Shown piece after piece: positions 30,168-40,378 of a DNA stretch of 64,000 bases. Location: the NCBI RefSeq assembly GCF_001941445.1, contig NZ_CP009245.1, positions 1,511,992 through 1,575,991 on the forward strand. The letters are read 5' to 3'. How positions within the stretch are numbered: position 1 is the stretch's first letter; every line of letters starts with the position of its first letter. The position numbers and the translations under genes are program-made. This stretch comes from Corynebacterium aquilae DSM 44791 (GTDB lineage Bacteria > Actinomycetota > Actinomycetes > Mycobacteriales > Mycobacteriaceae). Under the pieces are notes generated by a model. The model was given only the letters and a program-made list of their open reading frames with translations. It had not been told where the DNA came from and searched no databases.

Positions 30168-31610
30168 TTAGCCCACCGATCCTTCCATCTGAAGTTCAAT
30201 GAGTCGGTTGAGCTCGAGGGCGTACTCCATCGGCAGCTCCTTGGCGATCGGCTCGACGAAGCCGCGAACGATCATCGCCATCGCTTCGTCTTCGGCGACA
30301 CCGCGGCTCATCAGGTAGAACAGCTGGTCTTCGCTGACCTGCGACACGGTTGCTTCGTGGCCCAGGGAGACGTGGTCGTTGCGGATGTCGTTGTAGGGGT
30401 AGGTGTCCGACCGCGAGATGTTGTCCACCAGCAGCGCGTCGCATTCGACGTTGGAGGTGGAGTGGTGTGCGTCCTTATTGACCTGGACGAGACCGCGGTA
30501 GGCGGCGCGTCCACCGCCACGGGCGACGGACTTGGACACGATGTTGGAGGAGGTGTGCGGTGCCATGTGCACCATTTTTGCGCCGGTGTCCTGGAACTGG
30601 CCTTCGCCGGCGAACGCCACGGACAGCACCTCGCCCTTGGCGTGCGGGCCGGTCATCCACACGGCCGGGTATTTCATGGTCACCTTGGAGCCGATGTTGC
30701 CATCGACCCATTCCATGGTGGCGCCCTCTTCGCACTTGGTGCGCTTGGTGACCAGGTTGTAGACGTTGTTCGACCAGTTCTGGATCGTGGTGTAGCGGCA
30801 GCGGCCACCCTTTTTCACGATGATTTCGACGACTGCGGAGTGCAGGGAGTCGGACTTGTAGATCGGAGCGGTGCAGCCCTCGACGTAGTGCACGTAGGCG
30901 TCTTCGTCGACGATGATCAGGGTGCGCTCGAACTGGCCCATGTTTTCCGTGTTGATGCGGAAGTAGGCCTGCAGCGGAATATCGACGTGCACGCCCTTGG
31001 GCACGTAGATGAAGGAGCCACCGGACCACACGGCGGTGTTCAACGCGGAGAACTTGTTGTCACCGGCGGGGATGACGGTGCCGAAGTATTCCTTGAACAG
31101 CTCGGGGTGTTCTTTGAGTGCGGAGTCGGTGTCGAGGAAGATCACGCCCTGCTTTTCCAGGTCCTCGCGGATCTGGTGGTAGACCACCTCGGACTCGTAC
31201 TGAGCTGCAACACCGGCGACCAGGCGCTGCTTTTCCGCCTCCGGGATACCGAGTTTGTCGTAGGTGTTTTTAATATCCTCCGGAAGCTCTTCCCAGCTGG
31301 TTGCCTGCTTCTCGGTGGAACGAACGAAGTATTTGATGTTGTCGAAGTCGATGCCCGACAGGTCGGCGCCCCAGGTCGGCATGGGCTTCTTTTCGAAGAT
31401 CTCCAGGGCCTTGAGGCGGTTGTTGAGCATCCACTCGGGTTCGTTCTTCTTGGCGGAGATGTCGGCGACGACATCTCGGCTCAGGCCACGCTGTGCGGCC
31501 GCACCGGCGGCATCGGAGTCGTGCCAACCGTAGTTGTAGGCACCAATGGACTCGATGATTTCGTCGTCAGTGCGTGGCGCGTCGGCGACCTTGTCAGCAG
31601 CTCTAGTCAC
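30168..31610 (-). CDS. sufB: Fe-S assembly scaffold protein SufB
   Basis: A 480-residue SufB, the subunit on which clusters form. Family segments include [30 protein letters not shown] (the conserved Cys), [13 protein letters not shown], and the C-terminal [23 protein letters not shown] 31610 ([10 protein letters not shown]) has GGGAG about 9 nt upstream; the upstream open frame runs into sufR and is rejected. It starts 17 bases after the sufR stop. Confidence 0.96.
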   Translation of the reverse strand: MTRAADKVADAPRTDDEIIESIGAYNYGWHDSDAAGAAAQRGLSRDVVADISAKKNEPEWMLNNRLKALEIFEKKPMPTWGADLSGIDFDNIKYFVRSTEKQATSWEELPEDIKNTYDKLGIPEAEKQRLVAGVAAQYESEVVYHQIREDLEKQGVIFLDTDSALKEHPELFKEYFGTVIPAGDNKFSALNTAVWSGGSFIYVPKGVHVDIPLQAYFRINTENMGQFERTLIIVDEDAYVHYVEGCTAPIYKSDSLHSAVVEIIVKKGGRCRYTTIQNWSNNVYNLVTKRTKCEEGATMEWVDGNIGSKVTMKYPAVWMTGPHAKGEVLSVAFAGEGQFQDTGAKMVHMAPHTSSNIVSKSVARGGGRAAYRGLVQVNKDAHHSTSNVECDALLVDNISRSDTYPYNDIRNDHVSLGHEATVSQVSEDQLFYLMSRGVAEDEAMAMIVRGFVEPIAKELPMEYALELNRLIELQMEGSVG

Positions 31611-31627
31611 GTAGGCGCTCCCTTCGT

Positions 31628-32329
31628 TTAAGGAGTATGGGTGATGGGCGTCAGGGGAATCAGATTCCCGTTGACCTTTGCGGGAATATGCGTGGTGCAA
31701 ATGTCGTGTCCGTCAGCGATCGACGCCAGGGGTTGAATGTGCTGGCCGAACAGTTCAGCAAGGGCTTCATGTTCTGCTTCGCACAACTCCGGGTGGGCGC
31801 TAGCCACTTCACTGATGGGGCAGTGATGCTGGCATAGCTGCACTCCCCTGTCGGTGGCGCGCACCTCGGCGGCGTAGCCGTGCCGGGAGAGCACATCGGC
31901 GATGCGTTGGGCTTTTTCTTCCGGTGTCAGCGATTCGGTGTCGACCGCCTCGTTGACTTCCTGAAGAATTTTTTTCACTCGTTTGCGCGCAAATTCTTTC
32001 ACCGCTTTTTCCCCGCCGGTTTCCCGCAGTGTTTCCACTGCCAGGCTCGCCAGGGAGTCGTAGTCGTGGCCGAAGCGGTCGCGACCTTTCACGGTTAGCC
32101 TAAAGGCTTTAGCCGGGCGCCCGCGCCCCTTGTTGGGTTGGCGGGCGGGGCAGGTTTCGACGAGTTCTTCCCAGGTGAGGTTGTCGAGGTGACGCCTCAC
32201 GCCGGCAGCGGCTAGCCCCAGGCGCGAACTGATGTCCGCGGTGGTCAGGGGGCCGCTGGTCAGCAGGGTGCGCAGAATTGCCTGGCGGGTGTCGCCCTCA
32301 ACGGTGCGATTGGCTCCTTGGGTGCTCAC
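31628..32329 (-). CDS. sufR: Fe-S-dependent transcriptional regulator SufR
   Basis: The 233-residue protein has an N-terminal winged helix (about residues 10-70, [20 protein letters not shown] and VRRHLDNL). A C-terminal domain holds the cysteines expected to bind a cluster ([11 protein letters not shown] and ELCEAEHE). SufR represses the suf operon when holo. It is the first gene of the operon and a 12-bp palindrome lies upstream at 32534-32545. GTG 32329 is chosen for AAGGAG 11 nt upstream; an open frame continues 53 codons further up without a ribosome site. Confidence 0.93.
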   Translation of the reverse strand: MSTQGANRTVEGDTRQAILRTLLTSGPLTTADISSRLGLAAAGVRRHLDNLTWEELVETCPARQPNKGRGRPAKAFRLTVKGRDRFGHDYDSLASLAVETLRETGGEKAVKEFARKRVKKILQEVNEAVDTESLTPEEKAQRIADVLSRHGYAAEVRATDRGVQLCQHHCPISEVASAHPELCEAEHEALAELFGQHIQPLASIADGHDICTTHIPAKVNGNLIPLTPITHTP

Positions 32330-32894
32330 TGCCAGCTCAACTCCTTCCTTGCTGTTGACGCCGTCAAAACCGCCGCGCGCGCTGCACTCGGCGGTGCGGG
32401 CACGGGCGACAGCCTTCGGCAGGCACGGCACTGGTTTCGTGCGCGTGGGGCTGGAGTCGAATGCCGTCGCGATTGTGTTGCGGTGCACCCCTCGGGTGCG
32501 CGCGTGCGGTAGCGGTGGTCAAAGGTTTTTGACAACACTAGTGTTCCTTAAATCCTTCGGTAGTGCAATACGCCAGCGCACGCGCATGTTTTTTCTTAAT
32601 CAATTCCCCATCAATCATTTGCTTTACTTGTTTTCCCTCACCACAGCACACTTCGAATGATGTTCAATGCCGTTGATCCCGCGGCGATATCCCCGCAACG
32701 GGATCAGCCCCAGGCAACGGCAGCCAAGCTGTCGGCTCTCCTTACCGACCGGACGCCGCGTCGAAGTTTTCCTTCAACCCTTAACAGGCGCCTGCTCGCT
32801 GCAGCGCTGCTCCCGCACGGCTGGAAAACTCCTCCGGCGCACTCCGAGTGGCATGAGCCGGCGCACACCCAGCGCCGACTACACTGAGCCGGTA
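32330..32894. other. sufR-mptB divergent promoter region
   Basis: About 565 bases between divergent genes. It contains the palindrome at 32534-32545 and, next to mptB, a -10-like TACACT at 32879-32884, 10 bases before the mptB ATG. The suf transcript leader would be near 190 bases, unusually long. No gene is supported. Confidence 0.5.
32534..32545 (-). promoter_or_regulatory. Palindrome AACACTAGTGTT, probable SufR operator
   Basis: A perfect 12-bp palindrome. On the minus strand it overlaps where a -10 would fall 17 bases after TTGCAC, a possible -35. Actinobacterial SufR is known to bind an ACACT-containing inverted repeat in its own upstream region, and this site contains ACACT. Confidence 0.6.
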
Positions 32895-34718
32895 ATGAAG
32901 ATTGTGGACAGATTGTTGAAGTTGGCGCGTGGCGACGCCCCGCGTCTCGGCACGGCCGGCTCCCGATCGCGCAGCCTGCACGTTGATGATCCGTCCTATC
33001 CCCGCACCACGATTGTTGTCGACAACTCCCCCACTGCGACCCCGGGCGGAGAAGGCGCCATGGTGCGTGCGGTCGTCGGTCACGATCTCATCCCCGTAGC
33101 AACGGCCCCCGACACCCCTGCCCCATCGCTACAACAACGCCTGCACCATCCCGGCGCACGCTTGTCCCGCCCACAGCGGGCGATGCGCTACGAGGAGCTG
33201 ACCCGCTTCGCCATCATCCGGTGGCTGGGAACTCTTGGGGCTGTGTTGCTTGGTTTCGGGGCGTTGGGCGCCGGCGCGCTGCCGGTCGTCGACAATCCTT
33301 ATACTCATTTCCCCGGCGGCTCGATTATGGCCCGCATGCTGCAGACATCCTCGGTGCTCTGCTACGTCGGGGTGGGCTGCATCGTCGTTGCATGGTTGCT
33401 GATGGGCCCCTTTGTCGGGGTTCGCTTCACCAGACCTGACGAACCTCCCCTACTCACCTTGTCGCTGCTACGCCGCACCGCCGCCGCCTGGATTCTTCCC
33501 TTGGCGATTTCGGCGCCCATGTTCACCCAAGATATTTATTCTTACTTAGCGCAAGGCTCGATCGTCGCCCAGGGAATCGACCCCTACAGTGCCGGGCCGG
33601 TGGACATTCTCGGTATCGAAAACCCCCTCGCCCGCAGCGTCCCGCTGATTTGGTCGCATTCCCCCTCACCCTACGGGCCGGTCGCTCTGGGCCTCGCCGC
33701 AGCAATATCGACCATCACACACGATTCCATCGTGTGGGGCATTTTTCTCCACCGCTTCATCAGCATTGTGGGTGTCGCCACCGCCGGGTGGGCCGTCTAC
33801 CACTTGGCCGTCCGCTGCCGCGTGGATGCCCAGGCCGCCCTCTGGATGAGCCTGCTTAACCCCCTAGTCATCCTGCATCTAGTGGGAGGCATCCACAACG
33901 AAGCACTCTTGATCGGCTTCATGCTCGTCGGCATTGAGGTCGGGATGCGCGGTGTCGACAACCTCAAAATGAACTTGGTCGGACGGGCATGGGCGCTGCT
34001 CAGCCTCAGCGCTGCCCTCATTACTTGCGCGGGTCTCGTCAAGGTCACCGGCTTTATCGCCCTCGGATTTACCGGCATGTGGCTGGCCCGCGAACTCCGC
34101 GGCCGACAGTGGCATACCGTCACCGCGATCGGGTGCGCCGCCAGCTTCCAAATCGCCATCATGACGGCAACCATTGCCGTCGCCTCCCGGCTCACCGGCA
34201 TCGGTTTGGGTTGGGTCACCGGCCAAGGAGGCGCCGCCACCATTCGCAGTTGGATGTCCATCACCACTGACGTGGGCGTCATCAGCGGCTATCTCGGCAT
34301 GCTGCTCAACCTCGGCGACCACACGGAAACCATCCTGCCGCTGACCCGTGGCGCCGGACTCGCACTGGTCGGACTATTCATGCTGCGCATGCTGTGGGCC
34401 ACTTATCGCGGCGCAATCCCCCCAGTTGGCGGACTCGGGGTCTCCATGTTCCTCCTCGTCATCTTCTTCCCCGTGGTCCACCCCTGGTATTTGATCTGGG
34501 CCATCATCCCGCTGGCCGCCTTCGCCAACCGCCCCCTGTTTCGCACCCCAGCCATCGCGTATTCGGCGATCGTCTCACTGCTGGTTCTGCCCCGCGGCTT
34601 GGCGCTACCCGCCAGCACCACCGCCTGGATCTACATCACCGCCGCGTTGGTGTTCAGCATCCTGATGGGCATCCTGTGGATGGTGCTGCGCAAACGCGGC
34701 ATTATCAGTCTCAGCTAA
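32895..34718 (+). CDS. mptB: Alpha-(1->6)-mannopyranosyltransferase MptB
   Basis: A 607-residue GT-C family membrane glycosyltransferase that starts the alpha-1,6-mannan core of lipomannan/lipoarabinomannan using polyprenyl-phosphomannose. A cytoplasmic N-terminal stretch of about 90 residues is followed by about 13 membrane helices. The first outer loop has FTQDIYSYLAQG with the GT-C acidic residue, and GGIHNEALLIGFML is typical of the MptA/B group. Its place next to sufR matches C. glutamicum mptB. ATG 32895 (MKIVDRLLKLARG) follows -10-like TACACT closely, consistent with a leaderless or nearly leaderless mRNA. Confidence 0.92.
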   Translation: MKIVDRLLKLARGDAPRLGTAGSRSRSLHVDDPSYPRTTIVVDNSPTATPGGEGAMVRAVVGHDLIPVATAPDTPAPSLQQRLHHPGARLSRPQRAMRYEELTRFAIIRWLGTLGAVLLGFGALGAGALPVVDNPYTHFPGGSIMARMLQTSSVLCYVGVGCIVVAWLLMGPFVGVRFTRPDEPPLLTLSLLRRTAAAWILPLAISAPMFTQDIYSYLAQGSIVAQGIDPYSAGPVDILGIENPLARSVPLIWSHSPSPYGPVALGLAAAISTITHDSIVWGIFLHRFISIVGVATAGWAVYHLAVRCRVDAQAALWMSLLNPLVILHLVGGIHNEALLIGFMLVGIEVGMRGVDNLKMNLVGRAWALLSLSAALITCAGLVKVTGFIALGFTGMWLARELRGRQWHTVTAIGCAASFQIAIMTATIAVASRLTGIGLGWVTGQGGAATIRSWMSITTDVGVISGYLGMLLNLGDHTETILPLTRGAGLALVGLFMLRMLWATYRGAIPPVGGLGVSMFLLVIFFPVVHPWYLIWAIIPLAAFANRPLFRTPAIAYSAIVSLLVLPRGLALPASTTAWIYITAALVFSILMGILWMVLRKRGIISLS

Positions 34719-34811
34719 ACCCATCCCGACACCCCACAAAACCCCCAACTTCGGCCACCCACGCGCGTCCGAAATACTCACACATCCCAGATACGCCTAG
34801 ACTGGTTCCTC

Positions 34812-35759
34812 GTGATTAAGACCCCAGGCACGCGTCCGGCACTCGAACTCGTCGACGTCACCAAAACTTTCGGCTCCGTTACCGCCGTCGACGGGCTCAG
34901 TTTCAGCGCCCCACCTGCCACCGTCACAGCCCTTCTCGGCCCCAACGGTGCCGGCAAAACCACCACCATCGAAATGTGCGAAGGTTTCGCCACCCCCGAC
35001 CGCGGCACCATCAGTGTCCTCGGTCTTGACCCCAGCAAAGATCCCCAAGCCGTCCGCCGACGCATCGGCATCATGCTCCAAGGTGGCGGCGCCTACCCAG
35101 GCATCCGGGTCAAAGAAATGCTGCAACTGGTCGCCTCCTACAGCGCCCACCCCCTCGATGTGGATTGGCTGCTCGAAACGGTCGGGCTGAGCAAACACGC
35201 CCGCACCAACTACCGGCGTCTCTCCGGTGGCCAACAACAAAGACTCAGCCTCGCCTGCGCCCTCGTCGGCAGGCCCGAATTGGTCTTCCTCGACGAACCC
35301 ACCGCCGGCATGGACGCCCAGTCTCGGCTCGCAGTATGGGAGATGATCTCCAGCCTGCGCCAAGACGGGGTCACCACCATCTTGACCACCCACCTCATGG
35401 ACGAAGCTGAAGCGCTCGCCGACAACGTCGTCATCATCGACCACGGACAACTCGTCGCCCAGGGCACCCCGGACGAGCTCACCGCCAGCACCGCCGCCGG
35501 GCAACTTTCCCTAGCCACCACCAGCGCCCTCGACCTCGAGCGCGCCAACACCACCCTGCGAGCCAGTGGAGTCGACAGCCAGCTCACCCCCACCCGCCCC
35601 TTGAGCTACCGGGTAGACAGTCCCCCCACCCCAAAACTCATCAAAGCCATCGCCACAGCCGCCGCCGAACAAAACGTTCTTATTAAGGACTTCAGCGCAG
35701 CACACCGTAGCCTCGAGGACGTCTTCCTCAACATCACCGGAACGAAGATGAGGAACTAA
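34812..35759 (+). CDS. ABC exporter ATP-binding protein
   Basis: The 315-residue protein has one ABC domain (residues 8-230) of the drug/lipid export type: Walker A GPNGAGKTT, signature LSGGQQQRLS, Walker B LVFLDEPTAGMD, and TTHLMDEAEAL. A C-terminal extension ends with the SLEDVFLNITG motif common in DrrA-like ATPases. The permease gene starts 6 bases later. GTG 34812 is preceded 8 nt upstream by TAGACT (34798-34803), so the transcript is probably leaderless. Substrate is unknown; the pair is conserved next to mptB in corynebacteria. Confidence 0.9.
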   Translation: MIKTPGTRPALELVDVTKTFGSVTAVDGLSFSAPPATVTALLGPNGAGKTTTIEMCEGFATPDRGTISVLGLDPSKDPQAVRRRIGIMLQGGGAYPGIRVKEMLQLVASYSAHPLDVDWLLETVGLSKHARTNYRRLSGGQQQRLSLACALVGRPELVFLDEPTAGMDAQSRLAVWEMISSLRQDGVTTILTTHLMDEAEALADNVVIIDHGQLVAQGTPDELTASTAAGQLSLATTSALDLERANTTLRASGVDSQLTPTRPLSYRVDSPPTPKLIKAIATAAAEQNVLIKDFSAAHRSLEDVFLNITGTKMRN

Positions 35760-35765
35760 AACACC

Positions 35766-36545
35766 ATGAGCGACACCACCACCTTCGCACCCGGAACCTT
35801 CACCCCGGACACCAGGCGATCCAGCATCGCCTCCATGGTCGCCTCGCAGGCCATGATCGAATCCAAACTGTTTCTCCGCCACGGCGAACAACAACTGCTG
35901 AGCTTGATCATTCCGCTGCTTTCGCTGATCGCCCTGGCGAAAACCTCAGTGATCGACACCCCCAACCCCATCGATGTGGCCTTCCCCCTCACCCTGGCGA
36001 TCTCCGTAATGTCCAGCGGTTTCACCGGACAGGCCATCGCCGTCGCCTTCGATCGCCGCTATGGCGCCCTCAAACGCATCGGCGCCTCCGGAGTACCGCC
36101 CTGGACCATCATCTCCGGAAAAATCGTCGCCGTCATCGCCGTCGCAATCGTGCAAACGATCATCCTCACCATCACCGCCCTCATCCTCGGCTGGCACCCC
36201 ACCGCCACAGGTGTGGCCACAGCCCTGGTAGTGCTGCTGTTTGGAGTGGCAGCCTTCACCGGGCTGGGGCTGCTCGTCGGCGGCACTTTGAACGCCGAAG
36301 TCGTCCTGGCGCTGGCCAACCTCATCTGGTTTGTTCTCGTCGGCCTATCCAGCTTTGTGGTGGTGCGCTCCGCGGGCGACATTCACCCGATGCTCAACAT
36401 CGTTCCCTCCGTAGCCCTCGCCGACGGCTTCGAGGAAGCTTTCATGGGCCACCTGCCCCTGATGCACATTGGCGTGCTTGCGATCTGGGCCATCCTCGGT
36501 GGCGCCGCCGCCACCAAGTTCTTCCGCTTCACCTCCAAGGACTAA
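35766..36545 (+). CDS. ABC exporter permease (ABC-2 type)
   Basis: The 259-residue protein has six hydrophobic segments in the ABC-2 permease pattern, with the typical conserved stretch RRYGALKRIGASGVPPWTII between helices 2 and 3. It pairs with the ATPase 6 bases upstream. A strong terminator at 36580-36607 ends this two-gene unit. Substrate unknown. Confidence 0.88.
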   Translation: MSDTTTFAPGTFTPDTRRSSIASMVASQAMIESKLFLRHGEQQLLSLIIPLLSLIALAKTSVIDTPNPIDVAFPLTLAISVMSSGFTGQAIAVAFDRRYGALKRIGASGVPPWTIISGKIVAVIAVAIVQTIILTITALILGWHPTATGVATALVVLLFGVAAFTGLGLLVGGTLNAEVVLALANLIWFVLVGLSSFVVVRSAGDIHPMLNIVPSVALADGFEEAFMGHLPLMHIGVLAIWAILGGAAATKFFRFTSKD

Positions 36546-36579
36546 CGATTCACCAACGACCCAAAGACGTTCAGCTTGG

Positions 36580-36607
36580 CCCGCCCGGCACAGCCGGGCG
36601 GGTTTTT
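36580..36607 (+). terminator. Strong rho-independent terminator
   Basis: CCCGCCCGGC-ACA-GCCGGGCGGG forms a perfect 10-bp stem followed by TTTTT, 35 bases after the permease stop. Confidence 0.95.
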
Positions 36608-36691
36608 CGCCCCGTGAGATCGGGCACACCCGGGTGTCAGCGTCGCGCGAGAGATGCCCGAACAAAAATCATCACGCTACACTGATGTGCT

Positions 36692-37678
36692 GTGACTAGC
36701 ACTCCAGACAACACCACCAACCCGGCCTTCGTCCCCAGCGGCTTCAGCAACCTCAAGCGCCAAAAAATCGGCGCAATGCTGGTGCTTTTGTCGCAAGCCG
36801 GCATCGTCGTGACCGGCTCCATCGTCCGCGTTACCGCCTCTGGCCTGGGCTGTGTCACCTGGCCAAACTGCCAGCCCGGATCGCTGGTGCCCGTCAAGGG
36901 TGCTGCCCCGGCACTTCACCAGGCCATCGAGTGGGGAAACCGCCTGCTCACCTTCGTCGTGGCTGCCGCAGCCCTCTACTGCTTCATTCAGGTCATGCGC
37001 GCTGGTCGCCGCAAAGAGATCAAACTTTTCGCCTTCCTGGAAGGCATCGGCGTGATCGTGCAGGCAATCATCGGTGGTATCAGCGTGCACCTGGAACTGC
37101 GATGGTGGATCGTGGCCCTGCACTTCCTGCCATCAATGATCCTGGTGTGGATGGCGGCGCTGCTCTACGAGTGGGTCAAACAGCCCGATAACGGCACCAA
37201 GGTGCAGTTCTTCCCCACCCCGCTGAAATACCTCGCCGCCGGCACCGCCACAGCGTTGGCCCTGGTCATTATCACCGGCACCATGGTCACTGGTGCCGGC
37301 CAACACTCCGGCGACACCGGGGTGGGCATGGATGGTCGACTCGATATTGACCTGGTTGCTATCGCTCACATCCACGCGCACTTCATGTACCTCTACCTGG
37401 GCTTGACCGTTGGTCTTGTGGTGGCGCTGTTCACGGTGAAAACCGCGGCAAAAACCACCCGTCTTGGGGTGATCCTCATTGGCTTCACCATCGTGCAAGC
37501 AGCGATTGGCATTATCCAATACAACTGGGGCGTGCCCCGGTGGACGGTGCCTTTCCACGTCGGACTCTCGGGGGTCGTCGTAGCCTACATGGGCTTCCTG
37601 TACGCCCAGGGCGAAAAACTCGTTGCCCCAGATGACGCCGTCGACGTGCCGGAAGAAACCACCCCGGCCTTGGTATAA
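36692..37678 (+). CDS. ctaA: Heme A synthase CtaA
   Basis: Oxidises heme O to heme A for the cytochrome aa3 oxidase. The 328-residue membrane protein has eight helices and four conserved heme-ligand-type histidines (ALHQAIEWGNR, VALHFLPS, IHAHFMYLY, PFHVGLSG). It also has the paired extracellular cysteines in GLGCVTWPNC. GTG 36692 stands 8 nt after a -10-like TACACT (36678-36683), suggesting a leaderless mRNA. The next gene but one, on the other strand, is ctaB, the preceding step. Confidence 0.95.
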   Translation: MTSTPDNTTNPAFVPSGFSNLKRQKIGAMLVLLSQAGIVVTGSIVRVTASGLGCVTWPNCQPGSLVPVKGAAPALHQAIEWGNRLLTFVVAAAALYCFIQVMRAGRRKEIKLFAFLEGIGVIVQAIIGGISVHLELRWWIVALHFLPSMILVWMAALLYEWVKQPDNGTKVQFFPTPLKYLAAGTATALALVIITGTMVTGAGQHSGDTGVGMDGRLDIDLVAIAHIHAHFMYLYLGLTVGLVVALFTVKTAAKTTRLGVILIGFTIVQAAIGIIQYNWGVPRWTVPFHVGLSGVVVAYMGFLYAQGEKLVAPDDAVDVPEETTPALV

Positions 37679-37707
37679 CCGCCTCCACGAGGTTTACTCA
37701 AAACCCA

Positions 37708-37754
37708 CGCCACTGCGTGCTTGGCTGCAACAGTCAGGCACGCAGTGGCGTTTT
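37708..37754 (+). terminator. Terminator of ctaA
   Basis: CGCCACTGCGTGC and GCACGCAGTGGCG form a perfect 13-bp stem with a 17-base loop, followed by TTTTCG. It lies 30 bases after the ctaA stop. Confidence 0.95.
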
Positions 37755-37793
37755 CGCGACGAAAAGCCCCTGGGTGCTTATACAGTGGAAGGC

Positions 37794-38765
37794 ATGAAAG
37801 CTCTCCACGTCAGCCGCCACGGCGGCCCCGAAGTACTCACAATCGTCGATGTTGCGGCCCCCACCCCGAACGACGACGAGGTTCTTGTCGAGGTCCTCGT
37901 CGCCGGGGTGAACTACATTGACACTTACTTCCGCGAAGGCGTCTACCGCGCCGAACCACCGTTTATCCCAGGCTTTGAGGGCACCGGGCGTGTCTTGCAC
38001 GATCCGGCCGGGCAGATCGCCGAAGGAACACTAGTGGCCTGGTGTGACGCTTTCGGTTCATACGCGGAGCAGGTCTGTGTTCCCAGGGATCGGCTGGTGG
38101 CGGTTCCCCGGGGAATGGATGTAGAGGTCGCCGCCAGCATGCTGCTGCAAGGGATCACCGCCCACTATCTCACCCACGGGGTATACGAGCTGGATGAAGG
38201 GTCCTCCTGCGTTATCACCGCCGGGGCCGGTGGGGTGGGTCGCCTGGTCACCCAATTCGCCCGGCACCTTGGGGCCGATGTGTACTCGGTAGTCTCCACC
38301 GACGACAAGGAAGCCATTGCGCGCGCCGCGGGTGCCACGGAAGTCTTTCGCTACGGCGACGACCTTGCCGAGCGAATCCGCCGCGCCAACGGCGACAAGG
38401 GCGTCGACGTGGTCTACGACGGAGTCGGAAAAGATACCTTCCAAGAATCCCTCGAAGTGGTTCGCCCCCGCGGCACGGTATGCCTGTTTGGCGCCGCCTC
38501 CGGCCCGGTCGATCCGATCGATCCGCAGGTGCTCAACACCCATGGCAGCATTTTCCTCACCCGACCCAGCATCGGGGCCTGGACGGCCCAACCCGGAGAA
38601 TTTAGAATGCGCGCCCAAGCGGTCACCCAGGCCATCGCCGAAGGAGTGCTCGACATTCAGGTGGGCGCCTCCTACCCGCTGGAAGACGCCGCGCAAGCTC
38701 ACCGGGATTTGGAGTCGCGTAAAACCACCGGCTCGATCGTGCTGCGCATCAAAGAGGATTCCTAA
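37794..38765 (+). CDS. qor: NADPH:quinone oxidoreductase (zinc-free MDR family)
   Basis: The 323-residue protein is a quinone reductase-type medium-chain dehydrogenase: N-terminal GroES-like domain (MKALHVSRHGGPEVL), GVNYIDTYFREGVY, Rossmann motif AGAGGVGRLVTQFAR near residue 143, and C-terminal VGASYPLEDAAQAHRDLES. Zinc-binding cysteine clusters of alcohol dehydrogenases are absent. The longer open frame upstream lies across the ctaA terminator, so ATG 37794 is chosen. A -10-like TACAGT is 7 nt upstream, consistent with a leaderless mRNA. The position between ctaA and ctaB is conserved in corynebacteria. Confidence 0.9.
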   Translation: MKALHVSRHGGPEVLTIVDVAAPTPNDDEVLVEVLVAGVNYIDTYFREGVYRAEPPFIPGFEGTGRVLHDPAGQIAEGTLVAWCDAFGSYAEQVCVPRDRLVAVPRGMDVEVAASMLLQGITAHYLTHGVYELDEGSSCVITAGAGGVGRLVTQFARHLGADVYSVVSTDDKEAIARAAGATEVFRYGDDLAERIRRANGDKGVDVVYDGVGKDTFQESLEVVRPRGTVCLFGAASGPVDPIDPQVLNTHGSIFLTRPSIGAWTAQPGEFRMRAQAVTQAIAEGVLDIQVGASYPLEDAAQAHRDLESRKTTGSIVLRIKEDS

Positions 38766-38779
38766 CCTCCCCGAGACGA

Positions 38780-38832
38780 AAAAAATAAGGCCGTGTGCTT
38801 CCCCCAATTCTGTGGGGCGCACACGGCCTTAA
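38780..38832 (-). terminator. Shared terminator between qor and ctaB
   Basis: TAAGGCCGTGTGC (38787-38799) and GCACACGGCCTTA (38820-38832) pair over 13 bases. On the minus strand a T-rich run follows, ideal for ctaB. The plus strand hairpin can also stop qor transcripts. Confidence 0.92.
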
Positions 38833-38848
38833 AAATGTCTTCAGCGCA

Positions 38849-39784
38849 CTAAACAAACAGCGACGATGTCCAACCCAGCATGTTTGCCACCGTCTCCAGG
38901 CCCAAGATGGCATCAACAGACAGGGCAACGAACACCACAGCAAGGTAGTTATTCGACAGGATAAACAACTTCAAGGGCTTGACTTCGACTCCCCGCTTCA
39001 CGCCCTCGTGAAGGCGAATTGCCATCACCAAGAACCACACGCCCGCGATGATTGCAGTGGCGGCATATACCCAACCGGCTGCCGGGATCAGCAGGAAGGT
39101 GGTCACCACGGTTGCCCAGGTGTATCCGACAATCTGGCGGGTCACCTCAACCTCGGATCGAACCACCGGCATCATCGGCACCCCAGCGGCGCGATAGTCT
39201 TCCTTATAACGCATGGCCAGAGCCCACGTGTGGGGCGGAGTCCAGAAGAAGATGATCATGAACAAAACGATCGCCTGCCACCAATGGGGGTTCATTCCGG
39301 CGGGCTGATTATCGACGATTACCGCCCAGCCGACCAGTGTCGGCATGCAGCCGGCCGCCCCACCCCACACAATGTTGAGTGGCGTGGTGCGCTTCAGCCA
39401 TTTCGTGTAGACGAAAATGTAAAACGCGATCGTCATCATCACGAATACAGCGGCAAGCAAAGAGTGACACAGCAGCCACAGCCACAGGAAACTCACCACG
39501 GTGAGCGTCCAGGCAAAGATTGTTGCGTTGCGGTTGCTGACCGTCATCTTGGCCAAGGGGCGGCGCTCGGTCCGCTTCATCACCTTGTCGATGTCGGAAT
39601 CCGCGACCATGTTAAAAGTGTTGGCCGCAGCGGCTCCCATCCACCCGCCAATAACGGTAAGCAAAATCAGGCCGATGTGGTTGGAACCACGTTCGGCCTG
39701 CAGCATGGCGGGGAATGTAGCCACCAGCAGGAGTTCAATGACCCGCGGCTTTGTCAGCGCTACGTAGGCCTTGATTGTCTCCAC
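38849..39784 (-). CDS. ctaB: Protoheme IX farnesyltransferase CtaB
   Basis: Adds a farnesyl group to heme B to give heme O, the substrate of CtaA. The 311-residue UbiA-family membrane protein has about nine helices and the prenyl-diphosphate motif [20 protein letters not shown], plus [20 protein letters not shown]. The GTG start ([15 protein letters not shown]) has AAGGGATCC upstream. Its promoter must lie in the long gap shared with tkt. Confidence 0.95.
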   Translation of the reverse strand: METIKAYVALTKPRVIELLLVATFPAMLQAERGSNHIGLILLTVIGGWMGAAAANTFNMVADSDIDKVMKRTERRPLAKMTVSNRNATIFAWTLTVVSFLWLWLLCHSLLAAVFVMMTIAFYIFVYTKWLKRTTPLNIVWGGAAGCMPTLVGWAVIVDNQPAGMNPHWWQAIVLFMIIFFWTPPHTWALAMRYKEDYRAAGVPMMPVVRSEVEVTRQIVGYTWATVVTTFLLIPAAGWVYAATAIIAGVWFLVMAIRLHEGVKRGVEVKPLKLFILSNNYLAVVFVALSVDAILGLETVANMLGWTSSLFV

Positions 39785-40378
39785 CTAGAGGATCCCTTCA
39801 GTGTGAAAAGTGCGCTTCCCGCAGCCCACAAAATTCGGGCGAGGAAAGCTCAACAAAAACGGCGGCGTGAGACCGCAAAGAAAATAGTCGTACGGACAGC
39901 GCTAAAAGTTCCCGCCGATTCCAACATTCCGCCTCGGGCAACCACTTTTCTGGGCATAAACCCCAGGTGGCCCCCTTCGCTAGGGCGGGCTAGTTTTCGG
40001 CGACAACGGTGCGGAACCGCATCGACCGTCCCCTAGCCTAGTCCCCCGCCGGGGCAGTTGACACTTTGGCACGCGGGGAATGCCGGAAAAGGGGGTGGTC
40101 GGTGTTTCTTACTGACCGCGCCTCTCAGGACGTCGTGACAGGCAACCCTTGGCCTGCACCAAGCGAGCTAGTTCACTATTGTTTAGGGCATGGCTTGTCC
40201 TTGCGCGCCCGACCACGATAGTGCGGGCGCTCCTGGCAAGGCACTGCCCCACACGCATCCCGCTGTCGGCGTTTAGCCTCGCGGGTGGCGGCGTGAGGAG
40301 TTCACCCAAAGAGGAGTTAGGTGGTCTCGCACAGGCGAGCCCCTTACTCATTTTCCGAACCTCATTTAAGGACCCGAT
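39785..40378. other. Divergent ctaB-tkt control region
   Basis: About 590 bases with no supported gene. A TTGACA is present near 40049 and several TANNNT-like -10 candidates exist, but no single promoter is convincing. A 77-codon open frame at 40149-40382 ends inside the tkt start and lacks family signs. The long leader before tkt (with AAGGA at the end) may carry regulation of the pentose phosphate genes. Confidence 0.4.
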
